A stretch of DNA of 64,000 nt, taken from contig JADJYC010000008.1 in NCBI GenBank assembly GCA_016719925.1, positions 124,001 to 188,000 on the forward strand, given 5' to 3'. Of the stretch, positions 46,684 through 56,200 are shown one piece after another. How positions within the stretch are numbered: the stretch's first letter is position 1; each line of letters begins with the position of its first letter. The notes beneath the pieces were generated by a model. That model was not told the origin of the DNA. It saw only the letters and a list, made by a program, of their open reading frames with translations, and ran no database searches. Position numbers and translations under genes: made by a program. This stretch comes from Crocinitomicaceae bacterium (GTDB lineage: Bacteria; Bacteroidota; Bacteroidia; Flavobacteriales_D; Crocinitomicaceae).

Positions 46684-49332
46684 CTAATTTATCATTCCGT
46701 TCAAAAATTCATTTTCTTCCATACACTTCTCACAAAAAACATTTCTTAGTTCTTCATGGTCGAAAGCCTGAAACGGAATTTTGCATTCGTTAATAAATAA
46801 ATTGCACCAGCGAGTTGTACCCATTTGAGCAGATAAATCTATTAACCATTGATAAAATGCCTCCGATCCAGCCTCAGAAGGATGCCTGAAATAAAGAGGT
46901 ACAAGGTAATCCAGCACCTCTTCGTTTTCACTAAACGGTTCAAGATAAAAAATTGCAGCGTTGTGATTTGAAAAAAATACGGAAGCTCTGCCAAGTTTAA
47001 GTGCAATATCTTTATTCATTCGTCCACGCTTAACATAAAACTGATAGATCTGAGAAATACATATCTGCGCCTCCTTTGATTTTGCTGCCGGATCTAATGC
47101 AAAGACTTTATTCAGGAGCAGCATGTTCATATTGAAACTAATATTCTCGATATTATACATAGCCACTGAATCTGAATTATAAAAATATTGCAGATGCATC
47201 ATATTATCCAGAACAGCCTGTATCCTTTCTTGCTCAACAAAAGAAAGATGCTGCAGGGATCTTGAACTAAAAAGACTGCCGTTATAAATAGTTTTTGATG
47301 ATGCAAAGGCAAGATACTTGGTCATCATCAGATTCAAATCGTTCACATGATTTGCCATCCAGATTTTGTTCATTCTGAACTCATCATAATAGGTATGACC
47401 AACCAATGCAAATGTTTCTACAAGATTCGGACTTTTCTGATAAGCTAAAGGCATTTTGATTGACGCAATATATGAAGCAGGTAATCTGCCTTCAGCAGTT
47501 CTCGTATAAACATATTGGAACAACAAATAAAATTGGGCCAGCCACGGCTCTTCACTAATTTTTTTTGTGCGGGACTTTTGTATCTCCGTTTCAATTTTTC
47601 TGAAATCACGTTTCAGATAATATTCCAGATTTTTATCTGAAAATGGAATGCGTGTATATATTCTGATTTCTGCCCTCCGTTCTTTTGATAAAACAGATTC
47701 CAAATCGTCTACAGCATTTCCATTCAGGGCATTGGTGATTTCTGATTCTGACGCGTTAGCAAGATGTGACCATTCCGGAATTTTTTTCACATCTCTTCTA
47801 AATTCATTCCATGCAGTTGATGTTTTGACTCTGACAAAAGCTTCTTCTTCTTGATTTTCCAACAAAATTTTGACAATGTTGGCTGCCCGCTTTTCCTGTA
47901 AATTGTGATTGATAACGGAATCACCTTCAACGGAACTGTACGCGTGAATGAATATTGAATCAATTTCAAATGAAACGTCAGTCAGCGACAAAAGAAAAGG
48001 ATCAATATCAGCCCGACTAAAATCAGATTTACCCTGTTCAAAAGGAATTGTAAAGTCTATGGTTTTGTATTCCGGTTCAAAAACATAATTCGTTCCGGTA
48101 TCGGGTGGAATGAAATCAGTCTTGACAGAATCCACGAACAATTCACTGCAGTAACCGGTAAAATAATCTATTTGACAAATTTGTTTGTCTTGAATATAAA
48201 CCAGGTTATGCTGCCAGTTTCCTCTTATATCATTAGGCAGTCTGCCCAACCTGATTTCAAAATATTCACTGGAATACTTGTCAACCTTATAATGAGAAAA
48301 TCTGTTGATCAATTTCACATTTTCTTCTCCAAACAAATACGGAAGAAATCTTACCTCCTTGTTTCGTTTTCTTACTTTATATCCGCTCAATAAATCTTTA
48401 CGGTATTTAGGCATCAGAATTCTTCCATTTAATCTGATCTGACCGTTTCTTCTCGAAGGTTTCACGTAATATGCCGGATTGCCGCACATGTAATCATCAA
48501 ACTGAACAATTTCAATAGCAAATCCATCAAACTTATCGTGAACTAAATCACTTACATATTTTGAATTTTCAACACGAAGAATAAAATTACCATCTTCATA
48601 CCGGCAAGTAATTGCAGGTTTATTTTTTACAAGAGTATCACAACCTGCACAGTTCAGCGGTGAATCATGAGTGAGCCCCCAATCATAAGCATACTGTTTA
48701 ATCAGATCCCGCTCTATTCCTTTGAAACTTGTTGGAACCAGTTCAGGTTCATAATTCGAATAAGGGAAAAATGATTTTGACTCATCAAAAGAATATTTAT
48801 ATAGCACCCGCGCAAATTTCTGACAGGCATAAACTGCTCCGTTTTCTCCCAGAGCAACAGAAACACCTGTAATTTGATAGTCAGGTGTAATCAGATTTTT
48901 ATAGTGCCCGGGTGAATTTACCCATCCGTTAATGATTGAATTTGCAAGTCCTTCATACGATTCCGTGTTGAATATCTTTCCATCCTTACTTTTTACCAAT
49001 CTGTTTCTTGTTGAACGTAAAACATTTTCTCCGGTCAGATAATTTTTGGCACCAAAAAACTCAGCCCTTAATTGCGGTGAATACGTTTCCTTTTTATCGT
49101 CTTCAAAATGTGACAAAACACTTTCCTTTGCCATATAATTGGCATGATGCAGAGATGCCACGTAGAGCACTGAATCATTCACAAGGGCCTTTAAACCCAG
49201 TCCGGTGCGAATGCTGTCAATTTTTGTTTTTACAAGATGCTCTAAATATTTCTGATCAAAATTAAGTGAGTCTATTTTGGAATAGCACTTCCATGAAAAA
49301 ATCAAAAACAATATAACGAGCAGTTTACGCAT
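46684..49332 (-). CDS. CAP (SCP)-domain and OmpA-like-domain protein
   Basis: 882 residues with a signal peptide (KLLVILFLIFSWKCYS). The N-terminal ~165 residues are a CAP/SCP domain: LHHANYMAKESVLSH, YLTGENVL, NGWVNSPGHYKNLITP and YQITGVSVALGENG. A middle part of about 240 residues includes CAGC and other Cys motifs, and is not recognised. About residues 415-500 resemble an OmpA-like peptidoglycan-binding domain (VSFEIDSIFIHAYSSVEGDS, LQEKRAANIVKILLENQ). The rest (about 550-880) is helical. It may be a periplasmic or surface protein tied to the wall. No neighbour suggests its role. Confidence 0.75.
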   Translation of the reverse strand: MRKLLVILFLIFSWKCYSKIDSLNFDQKYLEHLVKTKIDSIRTGLGLKALVNDSVLYVASLHHANYMAKESVLSHFEDDKKETYSPQLRAEFFGAKNYLTGENVLRSTRNRLVKSKDGKIFNTESYEGLANSIINGWVNSPGHYKNLITPDYQITGVSVALGENGAVYACQKFARVLYKYSFDESKSFFPYSNYEPELVPTSFKGIERDLIKQYAYDWGLTHDSPLNCAGCDTLVKNKPAITCRYEDGNFILRVENSKYVSDLVHDKFDGFAIEIVQFDDYMCGNPAYYVKPSRRNGQIRLNGRILMPKYRKDLLSGYKVRKRNKEVRFLPYLFGEENVKLINRFSHYKVDKYSSEYFEIRLGRLPNDIRGNWQHNLVYIQDKQICQIDYFTGYCSELFVDSVKTDFIPPDTGTNYVFEPEYKTIDFTIPFEQGKSDFSRADIDPFLLSLTDVSFEIDSIFIHAYSSVEGDSVINHNLQEKRAANIVKILLENQEEEAFVRVKTSTAWNEFRRDVKKIPEWSHLANASESEITNALNGNAVDDLESVLSKERRAEIRIYTRIPFSDKNLEYYLKRDFRKIETEIQKSRTKKISEEPWLAQFYLLFQYVYTRTAEGRLPASYIASIKMPLAYQKSPNLVETFALVGHTYYDEFRMNKIWMANHVNDLNLMMTKYLAFASSKTIYNGSLFSSRSLQHLSFVEQERIQAVLDNMMHLQYFYNSDSVAMYNIENISFNMNMLLLNKVFALDPAAKSKEAQICISQIYQFYVKRGRMNKDIALKLGRASVFFSNHNAAIFYLEPFSENEEVLDYLVPLYFRHPSEAGSEAFYQWLIDLSAQMGTTRWCNLFINECKIPFQAFDHEELRNVFCEKCMEENEFLNGMIN

Positions 49333-49473
49333 TTACAGGCATCATTCAATGAATTGATGTAACGAAAGTACAAAGGTTACTATTGTCTTTTGGGATTTAA
49401 GGAAAATTTAGTAAAAACAGAAGATCTTCTTTAAACAGATTAAGTGCCAGAACCATTAAAATAAGAACCAATA

Positions 49474-49530
49474 ATCCCGACGCTCGAAGTACAGATTATT
49501 TCAAAAGAACTTTTTTGGCTCGGTCGGGAT
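49474..49530. repeat. REP-like palindromic element (second copy of the ATCCCGAC family)
   Basis: ATCCCGAC at 49474-49481 and GTCGGGAT at 49523-49530 enclose a 41-base spacer, with the same flanking words GCTC...CTCG as the copy at 7759-7790. The spacers differ in length and sequence. It lies in the 272-base gap 49333-49604, downstream of the porin-like gene and upstream of the CAP gene; I see nothing else in that gap. Confidence 0.55.
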
Positions 49531-49604
49531 GATACCATTGCTAAATTTGTTTGAGCGAGATTGGTAAAATTGAAATTTGTTTGAAACAAATTAAGCATTG
49601 GTAA

Positions 49605-50339
49605 TCAAAACCACCCCACCGAAATTCCCACTGAAAACAACTGAAGTTTGTTGCTTAAATCACTTGTAAATAGTGTTGTCATATCATAATAACCAAACAA
49701 CATGATATTGTCAAACCCGATACGCAAAGTTGGTCCGTAATGAATTCTGTTCAGATCAGGAAAATTAAACTCTTTATATTCTGCACTTCCGACTCTCCAC
49801 TTATGATAATTCTCTACCATAAATCCAGCTTTAAAACCCGGATAAAATTTAAACTTGCCGCGTTCTCTTGCTGTTCGTATTCTGATTTCAAATGGTACTT
49901 CCACAAAATTGAAAACCGTGCGGTTGATCCAGCGGTCAGGTCCGGTGTATAAAGAAAGTGAAGTGTATTCTTCACCGCCGGTTGAAGTCATAAAAGTAAA
50001 ATCACCGTCATGTCTTACACAGAAATGAGAATATCCCAAACCAAGAGCCATTCCAAAAACGGATTTTTTAGTAAACGGAATGTCAAACATTAAATTGATA
50101 TTGTGACCAAGCGCATAAAAAGCAGTGGTTGTTCCGCCGGGTTCACCCAGCCAGGAGTTCCAGTAAAAATCAGTATTCAGTCTGTCAAATTTGTCGGGAG
50201 AATTTTCAGTTGGAGCAGACAATCCCGAATAAAGACGCATAATTCCCGGACGTCTTTTTATAAAAGGATGAATACGCTCTTCCTGCGAAAATGAAATGAC
50301 GCTTTGTATTAAAATCAATATTAAAACTGCTCTTTTCAA
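49605..50339 (-). CDS. Outer-membrane beta-barrel protein, hypothetical
   Basis: 244 residues with a signal peptide (AVLILILIQSVISFSQ). The rest alternates polar and aromatic strands typical of small Bacteroidota barrels (PorT/OMP_b-brl type), for example MALGLGYSHFCVRHDG and GPTLRIGFDNIMLFGYYDM. It ends in a C-terminal Phe (ISVGWF). The gene lies 1 base after the galE stop, so it is probably in the same transcript. Function unknown. Confidence 0.75.
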   Translation of the reverse strand: MKRAVLILILIQSVISFSQEERIHPFIKRRPGIMRLYSGLSAPTENSPDKFDRLNTDFYWNSWLGEPGGTTTAFYALGHNINLMFDIPFTKKSVFGMALGLGYSHFCVRHDGDFTFMTSTGGEEYTSLSLYTGPDRWINRTVFNFVEVPFEIRIRTARERGKFKFYPGFKAGFMVENYHKWRVGSAEYKEFNFPDLNRIHYGPTLRIGFDNIMLFGYYDMTTLFTSDLSNKLQLFSVGISVGWF

Positions 50340-50340
50340 A

Positions 50341-51354
50341 TCACAATGTTTTCTCCCAATCCCAGGAATGTTTTAGTGCGTCAGCAACTGAATATTGACA
50401 TTTCCAGCCGAGTTCTTTTTCAGCTTTTGACGGATTTGCAAAAATCTGCTCTACGTCACCTGCTCGTCTCGGACCGATTTTATAATTCAGTTTTACTCCG
50501 TTTACTTTCTCAAAATTATGGATTATTTCCAAAACGGATGATCCTTTTCCGGTTCCAAGATTAAACGCCTCACAACAATTTTTTGTTTGTCTTTCAAGCC
50601 ACTCAATTGCCTTTACATGAGCTTTTGCTAAATCCACTACATGAATGTAGTCACGAATATTTGTTCCGTCAGGCGTATTATAATCATTCCCATTCACAAC
50701 TAATTGCTCTCTTAAACCGGCAGCCGTTTGTGTAATATAAGGAACCAGATTATTAGGAATTCCATTAGGCAGTTCACCTAATTTTGAAGTGGGGTGCGCA
50801 CCAATCGGATTAAAATATCGCAGCAATGCTCCTTTAATATTCTGACCTGATGCAAGTACCGATTCAACAATCCGCTCACAAATAATTTTTGTATCACCAT
50901 ACGGTGAATTTGCTTTTTGAATCAGCGTATTTTCTGTTACTTCGGGCTTATCAGGTTGTCCATAAACAGTGCACGAAGATGAAAAAACAAGATTTGAAAT
51001 TCCGGTTTCTTTCATTGCATTCAAAACTGTGCAGAGTGAACCGATATTATTCTGATAATACATTGTAGGTTTCTGAACTGATTCACCTACGGCCTTGTAA
51101 GCAGCAAAATGAATTACGCCCGCAATGTCATTGTGATTTCTGAAAACACTCAGTACCTCTTTTTCATCTGCACAATCAACAGCATATCCCAACGGTGATT
51201 TACCAGTGAGTTCAGCAATACGATCAATAATCCAGGATCTGGAATTTCTGAAATCATCAATTATTACAGGTTCATAACCAGCCGCAACAAGTTCCACCAC
51301 GGTGTGTGAACCAATGTATCCGGCACCTCCTGTAACAATGATTTTTTTGTTCAC
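50341..51354 (-). CDS. galE: UDP-glucose 4-epimerase
   Basis: 337 residues, full length. It interconverts UDP-glucose and UDP-galactose (short-chain dehydrogenase fold). The NAD motif is VTGGAGYIGSHT. Further motifs are HFAAYKAVGESVQKP, SSCTVYG, SPYGDTK (the catalytic Tyr and Lys), LLRYFNPIGAHP and GTNIRDYIHVVDLAKAH. It supplies UDP-galactose for surface polysaccharide. It is 4 bases downstream of the YceI-like gene and 1 base upstream of the barrel protein gene. Confidence 0.95.
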   Translation of the reverse strand: MNKKIIVTGGAGYIGSHTVVELVAAGYEPVIIDDFRNSRSWIIDRIAELTGKSPLGYAVDCADEKEVLSVFRNHNDIAGVIHFAAYKAVGESVQKPTMYYQNNIGSLCTVLNAMKETGISNLVFSSSCTVYGQPDKPEVTENTLIQKANSPYGDTKIICERIVESVLASGQNIKGALLRYFNPIGAHPTSKLGELPNGIPNNLVPYITQTAAGLREQLVVNGNDYNTPDGTNIRDYIHVVDLAKAHVKAIEWLERQTKNCCEAFNLGTGKGSSVLEIIHNFEKVNGVKLNYKIGPRRAGDVEQIFANPSKAEKELGWKCQYSVADALKHSWDWEKTL

Positions 51355-51358
51355 CTGA

Positions 51359-51985
51359 CTATTTGCAGTTTTTAATCAATGTAGTTTTTACAGCCACATC
51401 AACTGTTGACCAGAATTTATTTATTCCATCCGGACCGGTATGTTTTTCAGCACAAACCACACTTAATGAATCAAGTGATTCCTGAGCATTGAAATCAACA
51501 ATGTCAACAGTAGTTGTCATAGTGATTGTCTCGCCGTCAACGGTGACAACACCTGTATATTCTTTCGTAACATTGTTCATTGTAACCGAAACAGAAGCAC
51601 CTTCAGCTGAAATTGAGTTTACCACGCCGGTAATAAATGCAGTTGAATCCATGTTTCCAAAAAAGCTGTTTTTTACTTTTCCGTCACGGATAGGATCTTG
51701 TGAATTTAAAGTAGTCACCGGAATTTCAAAAGTTGCTCCGGTCAATACGGCAAACATATCCGCGGCACTGTCTTTTGCAACTACATTGATTTCATTGAAC
51801 GTTCCGTTTACTCCAATTTTTTCAGTGAGTTTAAAAGCAGTCCAGGTTAACTCTGTTTTAGAAGAATCATAACTGTACGTACATACCTCAACTGTATCTT
51901 CTGTTGTTGTTGTTTCTGTTTCACCGCCACCACAAGATGCAATTGCAAATGCAAACACAGGAATTATATAAACTATTTTTTTCAT
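51359..51985 (-). CDS. YceI-like lipoprotein
   Basis: 208 residues. The lipoprotein signal ends IASC (Cys about 18), followed by GGGETETTTT. The remainder resembles the YceI lipocalin-like barrel (KTELTWTAFKLTEKIGVNGTF, FGNMDSTAFITGVVNSI, VTKEYTGVVTVDGETIT). YceI proteins bind isoprenoids. It appears first in a three-gene unit with galE and the barrel protein, with a TAAATTTG element upstream. Confidence 0.82.
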   Translation of the reverse strand: MKKIVYIIPVFAFAIASCGGGETETTTTEDTVEVCTYSYDSSKTELTWTAFKLTEKIGVNGTFNEINVVAKDSAADMFAVLTGATFEIPVTTLNSQDPIRDGKVKNSFFGNMDSTAFITGVVNSISAEGASVSVTMNNVTKEYTGVVTVDGETITMTTTVDIVDFNAQESLDSLSVVCAEKHTGPDGINKFWSTVDVAVKTTLIKNCK

Positions 51986-52016
51986 GATTTAAATTTTAAC
52001 TTGATTTTGGATTGAA

Positions 52017-52024
52017 CAAATTTA
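52017..52024 (-). promoter_or_regulatory. -7 promoter element for the YceI-galE unit (TAAATTTG)
   Basis: A perfect TAnnTTTG match on the minus strand, 32 bases before the YceI-like gene. Confidence 0.5.
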
Positions 52025-52071
52025 GTGAAAATGAAAGGATATTCAGGAAGTCTTGTAAATACCAAGGGATA

Positions 52072-53061
52072 TCAATAGTTTTTTTCCTGTCTGGATTCAA
52101 TATCTTCCAGCTGATCAAGACGCTTTTTTGCAAGCGCACCATGGATACTGGCATTCAATTCAAACCCCACAAGAAGTGAGATAGACACAAAATAAATCCA
52201 GAGTAAAAGAATCATAATTGTACCTATAGATCCATAGATTTCATTGTATTTGGCAAACCCGTTTATATAATAAACATAGAGAACAGAAATCAACACGATC
52301 ATCAATGTCGTAAGCGTTGCTCCGGCCGATAAAAACCTGAACGTACCTCTGTTGGAAGGACCGAAATAAAAAATCAGCGCAATAGCAAAATACAACAGCA
52401 CCGCAAAAAACAAACTGTTCAGAATAATAAAGAAGGTATAATAATGTGATTCAACAAACGCACTGTGATCAGCCCAGTTGTTGAGCATTCTCTTTTCTGT
52501 AAGCAGAATAAAAAAACTTGCAAGAATTCCAATTAGAAAAACAAGCACAAATAAAACCGATACCAGTCTGACAGAAATCCATGACCGTCTTTTTTTTATT
52601 TTTATACGTGACGTATTGAACGTATTAATCATCACAGCAAATCCGTTTGAGGCAAAATAAAGCGTCAGAATAAATCCAAAACTGAGCCATGAACTCACAC
52701 TGGAATTTTCAAAATCATGCATGTTCACCATAAAAGTTTCTACCAGCTGCTGCGGAATAAATCCGGCGAGAATTGGCAGAATAGCTTTTTCAATATCATA
52801 AACCGGAAGATAGGCACTCAACACCACAAGCAATAATCCAAAAGGTACCATTGCAAGAAAAAAGTTAAATGATAAAGCAGCTGCCCGTTGTGTAATCAAT
52901 CCCTTTTTTAATGACCAGGCAAAAAAGAAAAGTACTTCCCACATGGACAATCCTTCAAAACCCGGCAAAACAATTTTTCGCGAAACATGAATGGTTCTGC
53001 GCACAATAGTCACACGCAGTACTCTTGAAAATCGTTTGATCTTTTTGATGATTGGTTTCAC
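52072..53061 (-). CDS. YihY/UPF0761 family membrane protein
   Basis: 329 residues with about six TM segments. The family start is AWSLKKGLITQRAAALSFNFFLAMVPF (a long amphipathic segment then TM1). Further family features are NTFNTSRIKIKKRRSWISV and YNEIYGSIGTIMILLLWIYF. These proteins were once called BrkB or ribonuclease BN, but neither function is established. It ends with a charged tail (RLDQLEDIESRQEKNY). Confidence 0.88.
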   Translation of the reverse strand: MKPIIKKIKRFSRVLRVTIVRRTIHVSRKIVLPGFEGLSMWEVLFFFAWSLKKGLITQRAAALSFNFFLAMVPFGLLLVVLSAYLPVYDIEKAILPILAGFIPQQLVETFMVNMHDFENSSVSSWLSFGFILTLYFASNGFAVMINTFNTSRIKIKKRRSWISVRLVSVLFVLVFLIGILASFFILLTEKRMLNNWADHSAFVESHYYTFFIILNSLFFAVLLYFAIALIFYFGPSNRGTFRFLSAGATLTTLMIVLISVLYVYYINGFAKYNEIYGSIGTIMILLLWIYFVSISLLVGFELNASIHGALAKKRLDQLEDIESRQEKNY

Positions 53062-53219
53062 GCTGTAAAGATAGAGGAATCAGAAAGAACGCATAATATG
53101 AAAATAAAAAGCATCGTATAACGCAGCAAAGACCTGTATATTATTCAAAGTGAAAGATTTATAATTCCTTTTTTTACCAACCTCACTGACGTAATTTGCG
53201 TGTTTGAGTCTGACACCCA

Positions 53220-56200
53220 ATGTCCATGAGAATAATTTGTACCGGAATATTGTTTTTTTTATCCTTTGGTTTGACTGCCCAATCAAACTGGCTGGTCTCT
53301 TTTGGAAACCTGGTACATGAAGAAATTTTAGATGCTGAAAAAGATGCTTCGGGAAATATTATCTCTGTAGGTTATTTATCCGGACCAACAACCATTGGAA
53401 CAACCAATCTCAACTCAAACGGTAATTCAGACATTCTTATAATTAAAACAGATAATGCTGGAAATGTGATATGGGCAACCAAAGCAGGAGGTATTGGTCC
53501 TGACAGAGCCTATGCGGTAGATGTTGATGACAACGGAAATATTTATATCACCGGATATTTTTACAATGCAGCAACATTTGATACCATTTCATTAACCGGA
53601 CAAGACCGGGATGTTTTTGTTGCCAAAATAAATCCATCTGGAAATTTTTTGTGGGTAAAAAACTGCGGTGGTGAATTTGGAGATACCGGTTACGGCGTTG
53701 CAGTTGATAATTCAGGCAATGTTTTGGTAACCGGTCAATTCAGAGGGAACGGAGTGTTTGGAGCAGACAATTTTTTAAGTACGACCGATCCAAATACATC
53801 ACAACCGGCATATGATTTTTTTCTGAGCAAATTAGACGGTGGCGGAAATTTTTTATGGACCCGTGAAGCCAATGCAAAATATGATGACCGTGGTATGTCA
53901 GTTACCGTTGATGAGCTGAACAATATTTATGTAGCCGGACAATTTTCTGATACCATCACCTTTCAAAACACACATAATAATCAGGCTATGAATGCCGGAT
54001 TTGTCATTAAGTATGATGCTTCCAGGAAATGAAATATGGTTTGATAAATATCGTGCCGCCCAAGTTCTTCTGTATGATATAAAATGGCAGAATGATCAAC
54101 TTTATCTGACTGGTGACTTTAAGGGAAATATGCAGGTATCACATCAGGCAGGAAACACAAATTTCAGTGCAGGAGGTGAGTTTAATATCCTGGTTTCAAA
54201 ACTGGATGAAAACGGAAATCTGAGTTGGTTCAAATCCAATTTTTCAGACAATGAAATTACTGCCAAACAACTTGCGCTGGATGTCAATAATGACATTTAT
54301 ATCACCGGACTTTTTAAATGTGATTTCACAGAAATGAATCAGCTGCATGGCAATTCAACTTTTCTTTCTTTGGGTTACCGCGATGTGCATTATTTGAAAT
54401 ATTCGACCGCCGGAAATTTTCAATGGGCCCGTCAGTTTGGGAGCAATGAAGATGATTATTGTTCAGCCATTGTCTTAAATGACATTGATCATCCGGTGAT
54501 GGCGGGGAGTTTTGAAAATGCTGTTGTAATTCCTTCCAATGATATTTCAGGTACCGGTACAATCAATTGTTCATGGACTAACTATGATGAATATGAATAT
54601 GATTATTCTCAGGGTGGCAAAGATATTTTTCTGACTGATCCATTTGATATTTCACGCGCTCCTTTGGATTATTATCTGCATAACACATCGTGTGATTATG
54701 ACACGCTTGTTCCATGTATTTTAAATTGTGAAGACACGGTTGAATTTTGTGAGTCACCACAATACCCGGTTTATGTAAATCATTTTATGCTGAGTGAACC
54801 CGTGATGCCAAAGTACAGTTATTTGTGGAGTAACGGAGATGATGAAATTAATACAGAATATAATGCCGGCGGAAATATCTGGATTAAAACATGGAGACAA
54901 GACGGTTGCGCGGCATACACTGATACAATGTTTTTATGGATTCACCCCAATCCTGAAACGCCTTTTATCGCTGACAACTGGGGATACAAATTTTATGAGC
55001 AGACATCCGGCTTCATTGATACCTGTTATCAGGATTCATTAAAAATCTGGACCATTGCTGCTGATACAATTACAACATCATTAGTTTGGAGCGGAGGAAT
55101 TTATCTGAACGATTCCATGAACTACATCAATCAGTCCGGCATATACGGTGCGCTTGCACAAACGGATTATGGTTGTACCAGTTACAATCTCTATTCAATT
55201 ATTTTAGATGACTTTGCAATTCATGACACGCTGGATCCGCAAATTGTTTTTCTGAATGATCATGCACAACTTACTGATACATTATACAGTTGTAATCCGG
55301 CTGAAATGTGGATATTTCTCACTGACAGTAATCTTGTTGCAACCAATGGCAGTTTCCCTTACAAATCATCTGCCTGGTATCTCAACGGAAATCTGATTGA
55401 TTCACTGATTTATTTTCCTGACTCAAATTATTCTGTACTCTATAGTTTTCCGGATTCAGGCTGGTACAGTATTGATGTGCATCTTGTCAATGAGTGCGGT
55501 GATTCAGTTGATTATTTTATTCATCGTGATTTGTATGTTTCTATTGTTCCAAATCCATTTTTATCGATCACTGGTCCTGCTACTTTAGTTGGAAATTATT
55601 GTCCGGGTGATTCTCTTGGTCTGGTAGTAACAACATATGCTGATACTTTATTCTGGACAGGCGGCGTGACCACTGTAAATTTTACAGATACTGTTTATGT
55701 AACAGTTGGTCTTGGCGCCACCACTTATTCTTTTGGAATTGACACTGTAACACCTTACGTAACTTGTTACGCTCAGGCCAGCTATACCTTGCCGGGATAT
55801 CCGGGTCAGAATATTGAACTGGTTGACATCAATTTAAACGGTGGAATTGTTTGTCCGGGAGATTCACTTGAAATAGTTGCACTGAGCGGACAGGCGTGGA
55901 TCTGGATTGGTCCGCAGGGTGATACCCTTGGAACAAATCAAAATGTCTGGGTTGATTTACCGGGATATTATCACTGCATTGTTACAGATAATTTTGGTTG
56001 CATTGTCACCTCTAATTTTGTGGAAGCAAAAGAATACAGTTCTCCTTTTTTACAAGTTGAACCACAATTAATTTGTGAAGGTGAAAGTGCAGAAATTATT
56101 GCGGTGGCAAATCCGTTTACTAGTATAAACTGGTTAGCTCCGTTAAGCGGAAGTGCGCCTAATGTCATTGTTGATTCTGCCGGTATTTATTATTGTGAAA

